From contig JBQKKG010000009.1 in assembly GCA_052116865.1 (NCBI GenBank), positions 62,001 to 126,000 of the forward strand: a stretch of 64,000 nucleotides of DNA, in the 5' to 3' direction. This document shows positions 26,264 to 34,819 of the stretch, in pieces. The DNA comes from CAUPWF01 sp963515125. Its GTDB lineage: Bacteria; Bacillota; Clostridia; Lachnospirales; Lachnospiraceae. Each line of letters starts with the position of its first letter. The first letter of the stretch is position 1. The position numbers and the translations under genes are program-made. A model generated the notes under the pieces. It had not been told where the DNA came from. It made no database searches and saw only the letters and a list, made by a program, of their open reading frames with translations.

Positions 26264-27025
26264 CTATAATCCATAAAGTATCTTCGCATTTTCCGCAGTT
26301 TGATTTATAATTTCCTCTTCTGTTAGTTGCTTTATTTCCGCTAATTCTTTCACAATATAAGAAATATTTAAAGAAGTATTCCTTTTCCCACGATTTGGAG
26401 TAGGGGATAGATAGGGGGAATCTGTTTCTAAGACTATTTTGCTTATCGGCACTTCCTTTGCTACATCCTTCACCTTCTTAGCATTTTTAAAGGTCACTAC
26501 ACCCCCCAGTCCAATATAAAACCCCATATCCACATATTTTTGAGCCATTTCTACGGAATATGAAAAGCAATGGATGACTCCTCCCAACCCACTTGCATGA
26601 TCTTTCATAATTTGTAATGTATCGGCTGCTGCCTCTCTACTGTGAATAATTACTGGTAAATTAAGTTCCCTTGCTAAGTCTAATTGACGCACAAACCACA
26701 TCTTCTGTAAATCACGAGATTCATTATCCCAATAATAATCCAATCCTATTTCTCCCACTGCAACCACTTTTTTGTTGCTATATTGTTCTTTTAGCCATTT
26801 AAATGTTTCTTCATTCAAATCCCCAACTTCATCAGGATGTACACCAACTGCGGCATAGATAAATGAATACTGGTTTGCCAAGTCTACAGATTCTTGACAA
26901 CCTCGTAGGCTTGCACCCACATTTACAATAGTTCCAACCCCATTTTCATTCATGCTTCGCAGCAACTCATCTCTATCCTCATTAAACTGCTCATCATCAT
27001 AATGCGCATGTGTTTCAAAAATCAT
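26264..27025 (-). CDS. tatD: TatD-family metal-dependent hydrolase
   Basis: 253 residues from the ATG at 27023-27025 (GGAGGAAGGA upstream); the longer frame translates the neighbouring palindrome. Metal ligands: FETHAHYDD (HxH), GEIGLDYYW (Glu), PVIIHSREA (His), VIHCFSYS (His) and ETDSPYL (Asp). TatD/YcfH proteins are cytosolic 3'-5' exonucleases or tRNA/DNA quality-control nucleases. It lies between ddh and rsmA and follows metG in the same direction, the common metG-tatD-rsmA grouping. Confidence 0.95.
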   Translation of the reverse strand: MIFETHAHYDDEQFNEDRDELLRSMNENGVGTIVNVGASLRGCQESVDLANQYSFIYAAVGVHPDEVGDLNEETFKWLKEQYSNKKVVAVGEIGLDYYWDNESRDLQKMWFVRQLDLARELNLPVIIHSREAAADTLQIMKDHASGLGGVIHCFSYSVEMAQKYVDMGFYIGLGGVVTFKNAKKVKDVAKEVPISKIVLETDSPYLSPTPNRGKRNTSLNISYIVKELAEIKQLTEEEIINQTAENAKILYGL

Positions 27026-27049
27026 ACTTATTCCTTCCTCCTCTTTATT

Positions 27050-27108
27050 AGGGACAGGGCAAATGTAAGATGGGGACGGGGGCAATGTGCAATGCCCCCG
27101 TCCCCATC
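27050..27108. repeat. GC-rich palindrome, type A, copy 3
   Basis: 16-bp arms (27069-27084, 27093-27108) with loop ATGTGCAA, preceded by the box GGGACAGGGCAAATGT. It lies five bases from the ddh stop, between ddh and tatD. Confidence 0.88.
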
Positions 27109-27113
27109 TCACC

Positions 27114-28100
27114 CTAAAGCAATGAAGCTCTTAATTCTTCTTCGCTTTTTATGGATAACAATCCTGGTGCAATATCGAATACGGTTTTTGCTCCTGACTC
27201 ACCTTTTTGTGACAAACGATAAGCAGCTCGTGCATATGCCACTAAAACTGATGATGTAAATTCAGGATTGGAATCTAATTTTAATGAATATTCTATTACA
27301 TGCTTATTTCCTGCTGTTCCAGTTTCTCCACTGCGAATTACAAAGCCTCCGTGTGGCATTTTACTATGTTGTTCTTGTAACTCTTCTTCCGAAATAAATG
27401 TAACTGTAGTATTATATTCATCGAAATAATTTGGCATTGTTTTAATTGCATCTTCTATCGCCGTTAAATCTGCTCCGTCTTCTGCAACCACATAGCAATC
27501 TCTTAAGTGCTTTTGTCTAGTTGTTAGTTTTGGTTCGCTACCGCTTCTCACTTCTTCTACCGCAGCTTCAATAGGTACCGTGTATTGAATCCCATCTTTA
27601 ACCCCTGGAATCCTGCGAATTGCATCAGAATGACCTTGACTTACACCTGTTCCCCAAAATGTGTAGGTACTTCCCTGTACAAGAATAGATTCCCCATAAA
27701 TACGATTCACAGAAAACATTCCTGGGTCCCAGCCAACAGAAATAATACTTACATTATTTCCAGTTTTGGCAGCTTTATCTACATTTGCAAAATATTCCGG
27801 GATTTTCGCATGTGTGTCAAAGCTATCTATGGTATTAAAATTTCTCGCAATTTCTGGTCCCATTACTGGTAAATCAGTTGCCGACCCACCACACATAATC
27901 ATAACATCTACTTTCCCCTTCAGGGAAAGCAAATCATTCATATGGACAACATTCACATTTGGAGTAGCGATTCTTACTTCTTCTATATTACGTCTTGTCA
28001 CTACTGCTACAAGTTCCATATCCTCGTTACGTGCTATCGCAGTTTCCACTCCACGACCCACATTTCCATAACCTAAAATACCAATTTTAATTTTACTCAT
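27114..28100 (-). CDS. ddh: Meso-diaminopimelate D-dehydrogenase
   Basis: 328 residues. N-terminal NADP-binding motif GILGYGNVGRGVE, then CGGSATDLP, FDTHAKIPEYF, VGWDPGMFSVNR and the substrate-binding WGTGVSQGHSDA, all typical of Ddh. It reductively aminates tetrahydrodipicolinate to meso-diaminopimelate in one step, the short lysine/peptidoglycan pathway. The cell wall is therefore probably of the meso-DAP type. It sits between metG and tatD, with type A palindromes on both sides. Confidence 0.95.
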   Translation of the reverse strand: MSKIKIGILGYGNVGRGVETAIARNEDMELVAVVTRRNIEEVRIATPNVNVVHMNDLLSLKGKVDVMIMCGGSATDLPVMGPEIARNFNTIDSFDTHAKIPEYFANVDKAAKTGNNVSIISVGWDPGMFSVNRIYGESILVQGSTYTFWGTGVSQGHSDAIRRIPGVKDGIQYTVPIEAAVEEVRSGSEPKLTTRQKHLRDCYVVAEDGADLTAIEDAIKTMPNYFDEYNTTVTFISEEELQEQHSKMPHGGFVIRSGETGTAGNKHVIEYSLKLDSNPEFTSSVLVAYARAAYRLSQKGESGAKTVFDIAPGLLSIKSEEELRASLL

Positions 28101-28130
28101 AATTTTCTCCTCTTACTTTACAAATCATTC

Positions 28131-28192
28131 GGGGGACAGGTCAAATGTTAAATGGGGACGGGGGCAATGTGCAATGCCCCCGTCCCCATTTA
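28131..28192. repeat. GC-rich palindrome, type A, copy 4
   Basis: 18-bp arms (28149-28166, 28175-28192) with loop ATGTGCAA, preceded by GGGGACAGGTCAAATGT. The right arm overlaps the metG stop codon, so it may terminate metG transcription. Confidence 0.88.
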
Positions 28193-30100
28193 GCAGATTT
28201 CCGCTCCTGCTGGCATCTTCTTTTCTGGTATCATTAATGCAAGTTGCCCCTCTGCATCTTCTGCGCACAGTAACATTCCTTCGGATAATACTCCTGCTAA
28301 TTTTGCTTGTTTTAGGTTCACTAGTACCATTACTTTTTTTCCAACCATTTCTTCTGCTGTGTAATGTGCTTTAATCCCTGAAACAATTTGTTTCACTTGA
28401 TTGCCTACTTTTACTTGAGAGCACAATAGTTTTTTTGATTTTTTCACCTCTTCACACGCAATAATTTCTCCAACTTGAAATTGCATTTTCATAAAATCAT
28501 CATATGTGATTTCTTCTTTAGACTCTATATCAATTACATCCTGAATGTCTTCTTTCACTTCTTCTATTGGCGGATGTAATTGTTCTACTTTTTTCATAAT
28601 TTCTTCCACATCTAATCTTGCAAATAAGATTTCTGGTTTCTCGGTAACTGAGCCACCATTTAACTGTGCAAGGATCTGCTCGGATGTTGCTGGCATAAAT
28701 GATTCTAACAACCTTGCTCCTTCTGTAATACTTTCGATGAGATTCCAGAGCACTGTCTGCAAGCGTCCCTTTTGATCCTCATCTTTTGCAAGTGCCCATG
28801 GCATAGTCTCATCAATATATTTATTACAACGTTTAAATAAATTAAAAATCTCAGTAATCGCATCAGCCACACGTAAATCATTCATTTTCGCATCTACTAC
28901 TTCTTTACAACGCAGTGTGATTTCCTTCAAATCTGCGTCTATTGCTCCCTGATTACCAGTGATATTACTCTTCGTTACGATTCCACCAAAATATTTATTT
29001 GTCATGGAAATCGTACGGTTCACTAGATTTCCTAATGTGTTTGCGAGATCCGAATTCATGCGTTCCACCATAAGCTCCCAGGAAATAACACCATCATTCT
29101 CAAATGGCATCTCATGAAGTACAAAATACCGGACTGCATCTACCCCAAAGAAATCAACAAGTTCATCCGCATATAGTACATTTCCCTTGGATTTACTCAT
29201 TTTCCCATCCCCTTGGAGTAACCAAGGATGTCCAAATATTTGCTTTGGAAGAGGTAAATCAAGAGCCATTAAGAAAATTGGCCAATATATAGTATGGAAA
29301 CGAATAATATCTTTTCCAATCAAATGCAAATCAGCTGGCCATTCTTTTTTAAATTGTTCTGTATGAGTTCCATCGCAATCGTAACCGATCCCAGTAATAT
29401 AGTTTGTTAATGCATCTAACCATACATATACAACATGTCGTGGGTCAAAATCAACCTGTATTCCCCATTTAAAAGAGGTTCTCGATACACAGAGATCTTG
29501 AAGCCCTGGCAATAAAAAGTTATTCATCATTTCATTTTTACGGGATACTGGTTGAATAAATTCTGGATGTAATTTTATATGCTCGATTAATCGCTCTGCA
29601 TATTTACTCATTTTAAAGAAATATGCCTCCTCTTTTGCAGGCTGTACTTCTCTTCCACAGTCTGGACACTTGCCATCTACCAACTGAGACTCTGTAAAAA
29701 ACGATTCACATGGAGTACAATACATTCCTTCATAGTGTCCTTTATAGATATCCCCCTGATCATATAATTTTTTAAAGATTTTCTGTACTTGTTTTTCGTG
29801 ATCTTCGTCTGTAGTACGAATAAATTTATCATAAGAGGTATTCATAAGATCCCAGATATCCTTTATCGTTCCTGCTACCCCATCTACAAATTCTTTTGGT
29901 GTAACTCCAGCTTCCTCAGCCTTTAATTCAATTTTTTGACCGTGTTCGTCAGTCCCTGTCTGAAAGAACACATCATATCCTTGGCTGCGTTTATATCTTG
30001 CGATCGCATCTGCCAAAACAATTTCATACGTATTCCCTATATGAGGTTTTCCTGAAGTATACGCGATTGCAGTTGTCATGTAAAATTTCTTATTTTCCAT
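28190..30100 (-). CDS. metG: Methionyl-tRNA synthetase
   Basis: 636 residues. HIGH-type signature GKPHIGN (about 15-21), a zinc knuckle CTPCESFF...CPDCGRE (about 127-150) and KMSKS motif GKMSKSKGN (about 300). The anticodon-binding helical domain follows, then a C-terminal EMAP/Trbp111-like tRNA-binding domain (from about 530, MQFQVGEI...SGIKAHYT). It charges tRNA-Met. The four-cysteine knuckle and C-terminal domain are the usual Firmicutes layout. Start ATG with GGAGGAAA upstream. Confidence 0.97.
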   Translation of the reverse strand: MENKKFYMTTAIAYTSGKPHIGNTYEIVLADAIARYKRSQGYDVFFQTGTDEHGQKIELKAEEAGVTPKEFVDGVAGTIKDIWDLMNTSYDKFIRTTDEDHEKQVQKIFKKLYDQGDIYKGHYEGMYCTPCESFFTESQLVDGKCPDCGREVQPAKEEAYFFKMSKYAERLIEHIKLHPEFIQPVSRKNEMMNNFLLPGLQDLCVSRTSFKWGIQVDFDPRHVVYVWLDALTNYITGIGYDCDGTHTEQFKKEWPADLHLIGKDIIRFHTIYWPIFLMALDLPLPKQIFGHPWLLQGDGKMSKSKGNVLYADELVDFFGVDAVRYFVLHEMPFENDGVISWELMVERMNSDLANTLGNLVNRTISMTNKYFGGIVTKSNITGNQGAIDADLKEITLRCKEVVDAKMNDLRVADAITEIFNLFKRCNKYIDETMPWALAKDEDQKGRLQTVLWNLIESITEGARLLESFMPATSEQILAQLNGGSVTEKPEILFARLDVEEIMKKVEQLHPPIEEVKEDIQDVIDIESKEEITYDDFMKMQFQVGEIIACEEVKKSKKLLCSQVKVGNQVKQIVSGIKAHYTAEEMVGKKVMVLVNLKQAKLAGVLSEGMLLCAEDAEGQLALMIPEKKMPAGAEIC

Positions 30101-30124
30101 TATAATTTCCTCCTTCTGTCCAAA

Positions 30125-30191
30125 TGGGGACAGGCTTAATGTGAAATGGGGACGGGGGCGATGTGCATTGCCCCCGTCCCCATTTCACATT
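30125..30191. repeat. GC-rich palindrome, type A, copy 5
   Basis: 22-bp arms (30138-30159, 30170-30191), extendable through the loop by a G-T pair, preceded by GGGGACAGGCTTAATGT. It lies between the divergent starts of metG and the DUF885 gene, so it cannot be a terminator for either. Confidence 0.88.
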
Positions 30192-30282
30192 ATGGTATCA
30201 TTAGAAACCCTTATCTGTCAAGGTTTTGCATACTCTCCCTTTCTATTTCATACCTTATTAAAAACCCTTTTGGGAGCTTCCT

Positions 30283-32085
30283 ATGCAATCTGATTTTCGT
30301 AATACTGATATGCGCCGTCTTACGCGCAGGTTATTTCGCTATCTTTTATTCACGTTAGTACCGGCAATTGCATGTATCATTCTTTTATTTGCAGTGTCCA
30401 AATCACCATTTAGTTCTATTTCAAATCACTCAAACTCGACAATTACCCAAAATACGGACGAAGCTTTTGAAACTTTTACAAACGAGCTTTTTAAGCAACA
30501 AGTTTCTTCTTCTACCATTAACTTACATTATACCTTACAAAATCCAGCAGATTATGGTATTAGTAACGCCCCTGTTACCTATGGTTCTTTCAATACCAAC
30601 TCTACGCTTGCATTAGCTGGACTTGAAAATTGCCAGGCAGCATTACATGCTTATGACAGGGATTCTTTATCCAAAGACAACCAGTTGACCTTTGATATTT
30701 TAGAATCTTATTTAAATACTTCCATCATCGGTGCACCTTACACCCTATATGAAGAACCATTAAGTCCTGTAACTGGCATGCAGGCACAATTACCAGTTCT
30801 ATTGTCCGAGTATCATTTTTCATCTTCGGCGGACGTAGATACATATTTATCTCTTTTATCAACCACACCAGACTACTTTCATTCATTGATTCAGTTCGAA
30901 ACAGAAAAGTCTCAAAATGGACTCTTCATGGCGGATTATACAGTGGATTCTATCATTGATCAATGCAACGCTTTTATCGCAATGCAATCAAATAACTACT
31001 TGATTTCCACCTTTGCAGAGCGATTAGATGCCTTGAATTTGCCTGAGACTGACAAGGAGGTTTATCTAAGTTCCAATCAAAACCTTGTTCAAAATGCTGT
31101 GATCCCTTCCTACCAAACATTAATTAGCGCATTAGAATCCTTAAAAGGAACCGCTAAAAATAACAATGGTCTGTCTTATTTACCACATGGTAAAGACTAT
31201 TATTCTTATGTTGTTATGAGAGAAACTGGTTCGAAACGAAGTATTTCAAAACTAAAAGACTTAACTACAAAGCAAATTGCAAGTGACTTGAAATCTATGA
31301 AACCAATTATTGCAGAGACAGCTGCTACAACCAACGTGGATAGCCTATTTACTGAAACCAATCCATCCACTATCCTTACCAATCTACAATCAGGTATGTC
31401 TTCTGGTTTTCCACAACCACCTGCTGTTTCAACACAGGTAAAATACGTACCCGCTGACATGGAGCCTTATTTAAGCCCAGCTTTCTATATGATTCCTACC
31501 ATTGATAATACATCTGACAATGTTATCTATATCAATCAGGCTCACATGTCAGAAGGCATTGATTTGTATACCACTTTAGCACACGAAGGTTATCCTGGCC
31601 ATTTATACCAGACCACCTACTTCTCTAGCCAACATCCAGCTCCAATCCGAAGCATTTTGGATTTTGGCGGATACGTGGAAGGCTGGGCTACTTATGCGGA
31701 AATGTGCTCCTATTATTTTTCACCTCTTTCAAAAGATCAAGCTACTTTATTACAGAAAAATGCATCCATAATACTTGGTCTATATTCCTTAGCCGATATA
31801 GGTATCCACTATGAAGGATGGACTCTTTTAGATACGGTATCCTTTTTTAGAAGTTATGGAATCACCAATACAGATACTATTGAAGATATCTTCGAACTTA
31901 TTATCAGTGATCCTGGCAATTATCTTAAATATTATATTGGATATGTGGAATTCATGGAATTAAAAAAAGAAGCTATCAAAGAGCAGGGGAATCACTTCTC
32001 TGAAGAGACCTTTCACAAAGCAATATTAAGCGTTGGTCCTGCCCCATTTGATATCCTAAAAGATTATGTATTACACACCAAGTAA
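30283..32085 (+). CDS. DUF885-family protein, probable membrane-anchored metallopeptidase
   Basis: 600 residues. The start ATG has GGGAG upstream; an N-terminal membrane/signal segment (about 16-43) puts the body outside. The DUF885 signature is clear: LAHEGYPGHLYQ at about 432-443, in which HEGxPGH resembles a metallopeptidase HExxH, and GGYVEGWATYAE about 35 residues later with a third ligand Glu. Repeated Ser/Thr/Asn-rich segments lie at 40-70. Family members are thought to be zinc peptidases, but the substrate is not established. It is monocistronic with a strong terminator. Confidence 0.88.
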   Translation: MQSDFRNTDMRRLTRRLFRYLLFTLVPAIACIILLFAVSKSPFSSISNHSNSTITQNTDEAFETFTNELFKQQVSSSTINLHYTLQNPADYGISNAPVTYGSFNTNSTLALAGLENCQAALHAYDRDSLSKDNQLTFDILESYLNTSIIGAPYTLYEEPLSPVTGMQAQLPVLLSEYHFSSSADVDTYLSLLSTTPDYFHSLIQFETEKSQNGLFMADYTVDSIIDQCNAFIAMQSNNYLISTFAERLDALNLPETDKEVYLSSNQNLVQNAVIPSYQTLISALESLKGTAKNNNGLSYLPHGKDYYSYVVMRETGSKRSISKLKDLTTKQIASDLKSMKPIIAETAATTNVDSLFTETNPSTILTNLQSGMSSGFPQPPAVSTQVKYVPADMEPYLSPAFYMIPTIDNTSDNVIYINQAHMSEGIDLYTTLAHEGYPGHLYQTTYFSSQHPAPIRSILDFGGYVEGWATYAEMCSYYFSPLSKDQATLLQKNASIILGLYSLADIGIHYEGWTLLDTVSFFRSYGITNTDTIEDIFELIISDPGNYLKYYIGYVEFMELKKEAIKEQGNHFSEETFHKAILSVGPAPFDILKDYVLHTK

Positions 32086-32107
32086 CGTTATAAAAAGATG
32101 ATACTTT

Positions 32108-32151
32108 AAAAGAGAAGCGCTCTAATCTATTTATTAGAGTGCTTCTCTTTT
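32108..32151. terminator. Terminator between DUF885 gene and fumarase
   Basis: 19-bp arms with one mismatch (AAAAGAGAAGC... and ...GCTTCTCTTTT), loop CTATTT. It lies between convergent stop codons. Confidence 0.88.
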
Positions 32152-32158
32152 GATGTAT

Positions 32159-32776
32159 TTATTCCAGATAATCAACGTATTTACAAATTTCAGAAACAAT
32201 CTGCTCTTTTTTTTCATTAAAAAGTCTTTTATTATTTTCAAAAAGATTATTTCCGTTTACATCAATGGAAACAAGCAGTGGGCCAAAATTCTTTACACGC
32301 ATTACCCACATGGCTTCTGGCATTCCCAAATCCAGCCATTCCACCCCTTCCACTTCCTCCACTTGACTTGCGGCTAGAACGGCACAACCACCTGGAAAAA
32401 TCGCATGAACCGCTTTATGAATACGACAACCCTCTGCCGTCTTTTCACCCATTCCACCCTTGCCAACAATTAGTTTTACGCCAGTTTCTCCGATGAACTC
32501 CTGTTCATATTTTTCCATCCTCATACTGGTTGTAGGACCAATAGAAATGACGTCATATGTTCCTTTTTCTCCCACCCTTTCCTTCATAATAGGACCAGCG
32601 TGAAAAATAGCCTTTCCTGAAATATCTACTGGTAAGGGTTTGTGCTGTTTTATTAGACGTTGGTGCACATCATCCCGACCTGTAATTAAATATCCATTCA
32701 AATAAATAATATCTCCGATTGTAAGGGACTCAATATCCTCATTTTTTATCGGAGTCGTTAGAGTTTTTGTACTCAT
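32159..32776 (-). CDS. fumB: Class I fumarate hydratase, beta subunit
   Basis: 205 residues of the Fe-S hydro-lyase C-terminal family (fumarase/tartrate dehydratase beta). Motifs: NGYLITGRDDVHQRL, GPIM(K), GPTTSMRMEKYE, GKGGMG and GGCAVLAASQVE. It supplies part of the active site with the alpha subunit. The ATG overlaps the alpha-subunit stop by four bases, so the two are coupled. L-tartrate dehydratase is an alternative within the same family; there is no tartrate transporter nearby, so fumarase is preferred. The symbol is used in the two-subunit sense. Confidence 0.9.
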   Translation of the reverse strand: MSTKTLTTPIKNEDIESLTIGDIIYLNGYLITGRDDVHQRLIKQHKPLPVDISGKAIFHAGPIMKERVGEKGTYDVISIGPTTSMRMEKYEQEFIGETGVKLIVGKGGMGEKTAEGCRIHKAVHAIFPGGCAVLAASQVEEVEGVEWLDLGMPEAMWVMRVKNFGPLLVSIDVNGNNLFENNKRLFNEKKEQIVSEICKYVDYLE

Positions 32777-33672
32777 AAGATTGCTCCTTTATGTGATATC
32801 ATCTCATATTCTAATTGTGAATTTATTTTTATAAGTGCTCTTCTATGTGCCCAGCATCCAGTGGACAGCCCAACTGCAATCGTGGCTGGATGGCGTCCTG
32901 CTTGTTCAATATGTACACCCAATACTGAAGTCTTCCCCGTAATACCTCCTGGGCCAATTTCAATTTCATTAAGTCCTTGCTCAATCATAGTTTCCAGTTC
33001 CGCCCCACGTGGATTATTGTTATGTGTTCCTATCGGTCGCAGAAGCGCTTTTTTTGAAAGCTTGGCCGCTACCTCTACAGATCCCGCAATACCTATTCCT
33101 ACTAAGAGAGGAGGACAAGCATTAATCCCATACGATGTGATTTGATCAAATACAAATTTCACAACTCCTTCATATCCTTCTAGTGGCATCAAAACCTTGG
33201 CCGTTCCCGGAAGACTACATCCTCCCCCTGCCATGTACATATAGATTTTGACCTCATCACTATGAGGGATTACCTCCCAGTCAATCCATGGAATTCTTGT
33301 TCCTACATTATTTCCAGTGTTCTTCTCATCAAATACTTCGACAACATTATGACGTAATGGTGCTTCCAAAGTTGCTATTTTTACGGCTTCACGTAGGCAG
33401 TCCTCAATCTCATCGATTAGTGGAAAATGCGTCCCTACCTGAACAAAGTATTGAATGACACCAGTATCTTGACAGCACGGTCTGTCCAACTCATTTGCCA
33501 TTTCCAAATCCTGGAACATGGCGTCATAAAATATTTTGGCCATCGGAGTATCCTCTTTTGCCATTAGTTCCTTTAGCTTATCACTGACATCATCCGGAAG
33601 ATGCTTTCCTGCATAAGCAGTAAATTTTGCCATAATTTCGATAAATCGTTCACGTTGCATCGTTTGCTTCAT
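32773..33672 (-). CDS. fumA: Class I fumarate hydratase, alpha subunit (Fe-S)
   Basis: 299 residues. Three candidate cysteine ligands of the [4Fe-4S] cluster lie in PCCQDTGVIQ (about 61-70), GGGCSLPGTAK (about 151) and LSTGCWAHRRA (about 275). It interconverts malate and fumarate, and the cluster is oxygen-sensitive. It is the first gene of a two-gene operon, divergent from a LysR regulator; a dyad at 33741-33770 covers the region where its promoter should be, so control by that regulator is likely. Confidence 0.92.
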   Translation of the reverse strand: MKQTMQRERFIEIMAKFTAYAGKHLPDDVSDKLKELMAKEDTPMAKIFYDAMFQDLEMANELDRPCCQDTGVIQYFVQVGTHFPLIDEIEDCLREAVKIATLEAPLRHNVVEVFDEKNTGNNVGTRIPWIDWEVIPHSDEVKIYMYMAGGGCSLPGTAKVLMPLEGYEGVVKFVFDQITSYGINACPPLLVGIGIAGSVEVAAKLSKKALLRPIGTHNNNPRGAELETMIEQGLNEIEIGPGGITGKTSVLGVHIEQAGRHPATIAVGLSTGCWAHRRALIKINSQLEYEMISHKGAIL

Positions 33673-33740
33673 ATGAGTTCTCCTTTACGATTCCTTTCAT
33701 AATCTGACTTCAGTATACCCACAAAAATATTATATGTCTA

Positions 33741-33770
33741 ATACTATGAAAACTATATTTTTCATAGTAT
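33741..33770. promoter_or_regulatory. LysR-type operator between the fumarase operon and its regulator
   Basis: 12-bp inverted arms (ATACTATGAAAA at 33741-33752 and its complement at 33759-33770) separated by six bases, containing the T-N11-A pattern. It overlaps a TATAAT for the LysR gene (33768-33773). It lies just upstream of a TATAAT on the minus strand (33734-33729) for the fumarase operon. Confidence 0.75.
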
Positions 33771-33796
33771 AATACCTATATCGATGATGAAAGGGA

Positions 33797-34732
33797 ATGA
33801 AAAAAGTGAGAGACAACGCTTTGTACTATATCGAAAAAATATTAGAAGAAGGAAGTATATCTCAGGCTGCAAAAAGATTGTACATTGCACAGCCTTCTTT
33901 AAGCCAATACATCAAAAGAATAGAAAGCGACTTGGGTGTAGAAATTTTTGAACGCAACACGAAACCTGCAAAATTAACAGATGCTGGCGAAATATATTTA
34001 CAAACAGAACAAAAAATACATCAACTTCGCCAACAAAGAAAAAGCCGAATTGATGATCTATTGGATTTGAATATAGGGCATTTATCCATTGGCAGTTCCA
34101 ATTACCGAAGTATGTACCTACTTTCCTATGTACTACCGGTCTTCAAGCAACGCTATCCTGGCATCAGTATTAGCCTTGAGGAAGGGATAACAGAAGAGCT
34201 GGAAGAGCGGGCCCTAAATGGTACCACAGATTTTTCTATTGTACTTTTGCCACTTAGCTATCCAAGTTTACAATATGAGAGCCTTTTTGAAGAAGAGATT
34301 GTTCTAGCACTTCCAGTAAACCATCCTCTGTGTAACGACCAGCCTTTGCCACATTCATCTGGTATTTATCCAACGCTAGATTTTTCTTTGTTGAGTAATG
34401 AGCCATTTATTGTTATGAAAAAAGGACAAAAGCTCAGAACTTCATTCTTTAATCTTTGTCACCAGGCAAATTTTAGGCCAAATATCATATTGCAAACTGA
34501 CAGTATGGCAACCGCACAGGCACTAACGGCTGCCGGAGTGGGCATTACTATTATTCCGGACGTTCTTGCAAGATATAATAAATTCCCTGAAGACCTGCGG
34601 TATTTTTCTCTAGGCCATCAGACGCATTCACGTAAGGTTGTGGTTGTGTACTCTCAAAACAGACCACTGAGCGGAGCTGCTAAAGCATTTATTCAAGTCA
34701 TGAAGGAAGTAATTGGAGACTTAATTACATAA
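33797..34732 (+). CDS. LysR-family transcriptional regulator
   Basis: 311 residues. N-terminal winged helix (about 4-62: NALYYIEKILEEGSISQAAKRLYIAQPSLSQYI, split here across the helix-turn-helix) and a C-terminal periplasmic-binding-like effector domain (about 90-305). The ATG touches its ribosome site; the in-frame GTG at 33806 has better spacing (nine bases) and may be the real start. It is divergent from the two-subunit fumarase with a palindromic LTTR box between, so it probably autoregulates and controls fumarase. The effector may be a dicarboxylate, which is inference from position only. Confidence 0.9.
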   Translation: MKKVRDNALYYIEKILEEGSISQAAKRLYIAQPSLSQYIKRIESDLGVEIFERNTKPAKLTDAGEIYLQTEQKIHQLRQQRKSRIDDLLDLNIGHLSIGSSNYRSMYLLSYVLPVFKQRYPGISISLEEGITEELEERALNGTTDFSIVLLPLSYPSLQYESLFEEEIVLALPVNHPLCNDQPLPHSSGIYPTLDFSLLSNEPFIVMKKGQKLRTSFFNLCHQANFRPNIILQTDSMATAQALTAAGVGITIIPDVLARYNKFPEDLRYFSLGHQTHSRKVVVVYSQNRPLSGAAKAFIQVMKEVIGDLIT

Positions 34733-34752
34733 TTAAAACTATGGATGTATAA

Positions 34753-34790
34753 AAATAAGTTGCAACTCTAAAGAAAGTTGCAACTTATTT
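34753..34790. terminator. Bidirectional terminator between LysR and LuxR-type genes
   Basis: 15-bp perfect arms (AAATAAGTTGCAACT and complement) with loop CTAAAGAA, between convergent stops. Confidence 0.88.
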
Positions 34791-34819
34791 TATATGTTTC
34801 ACTTTTTATCTATTTTTCC

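Noticed and set aside
30146..30358. Small plus-strand gene overlapping the DUF885 start
   Set aside because: It begins inside a type A palindrome and has no ribosome site or homology-like features.
32159..33672. L-tartrate dehydratase instead of fumarase
   Set aside because: The families overlap and a LysR gene is adjacent as in some ttd operons, but no tartrate transporter is present; fumarase is the simpler reading, though not proven.
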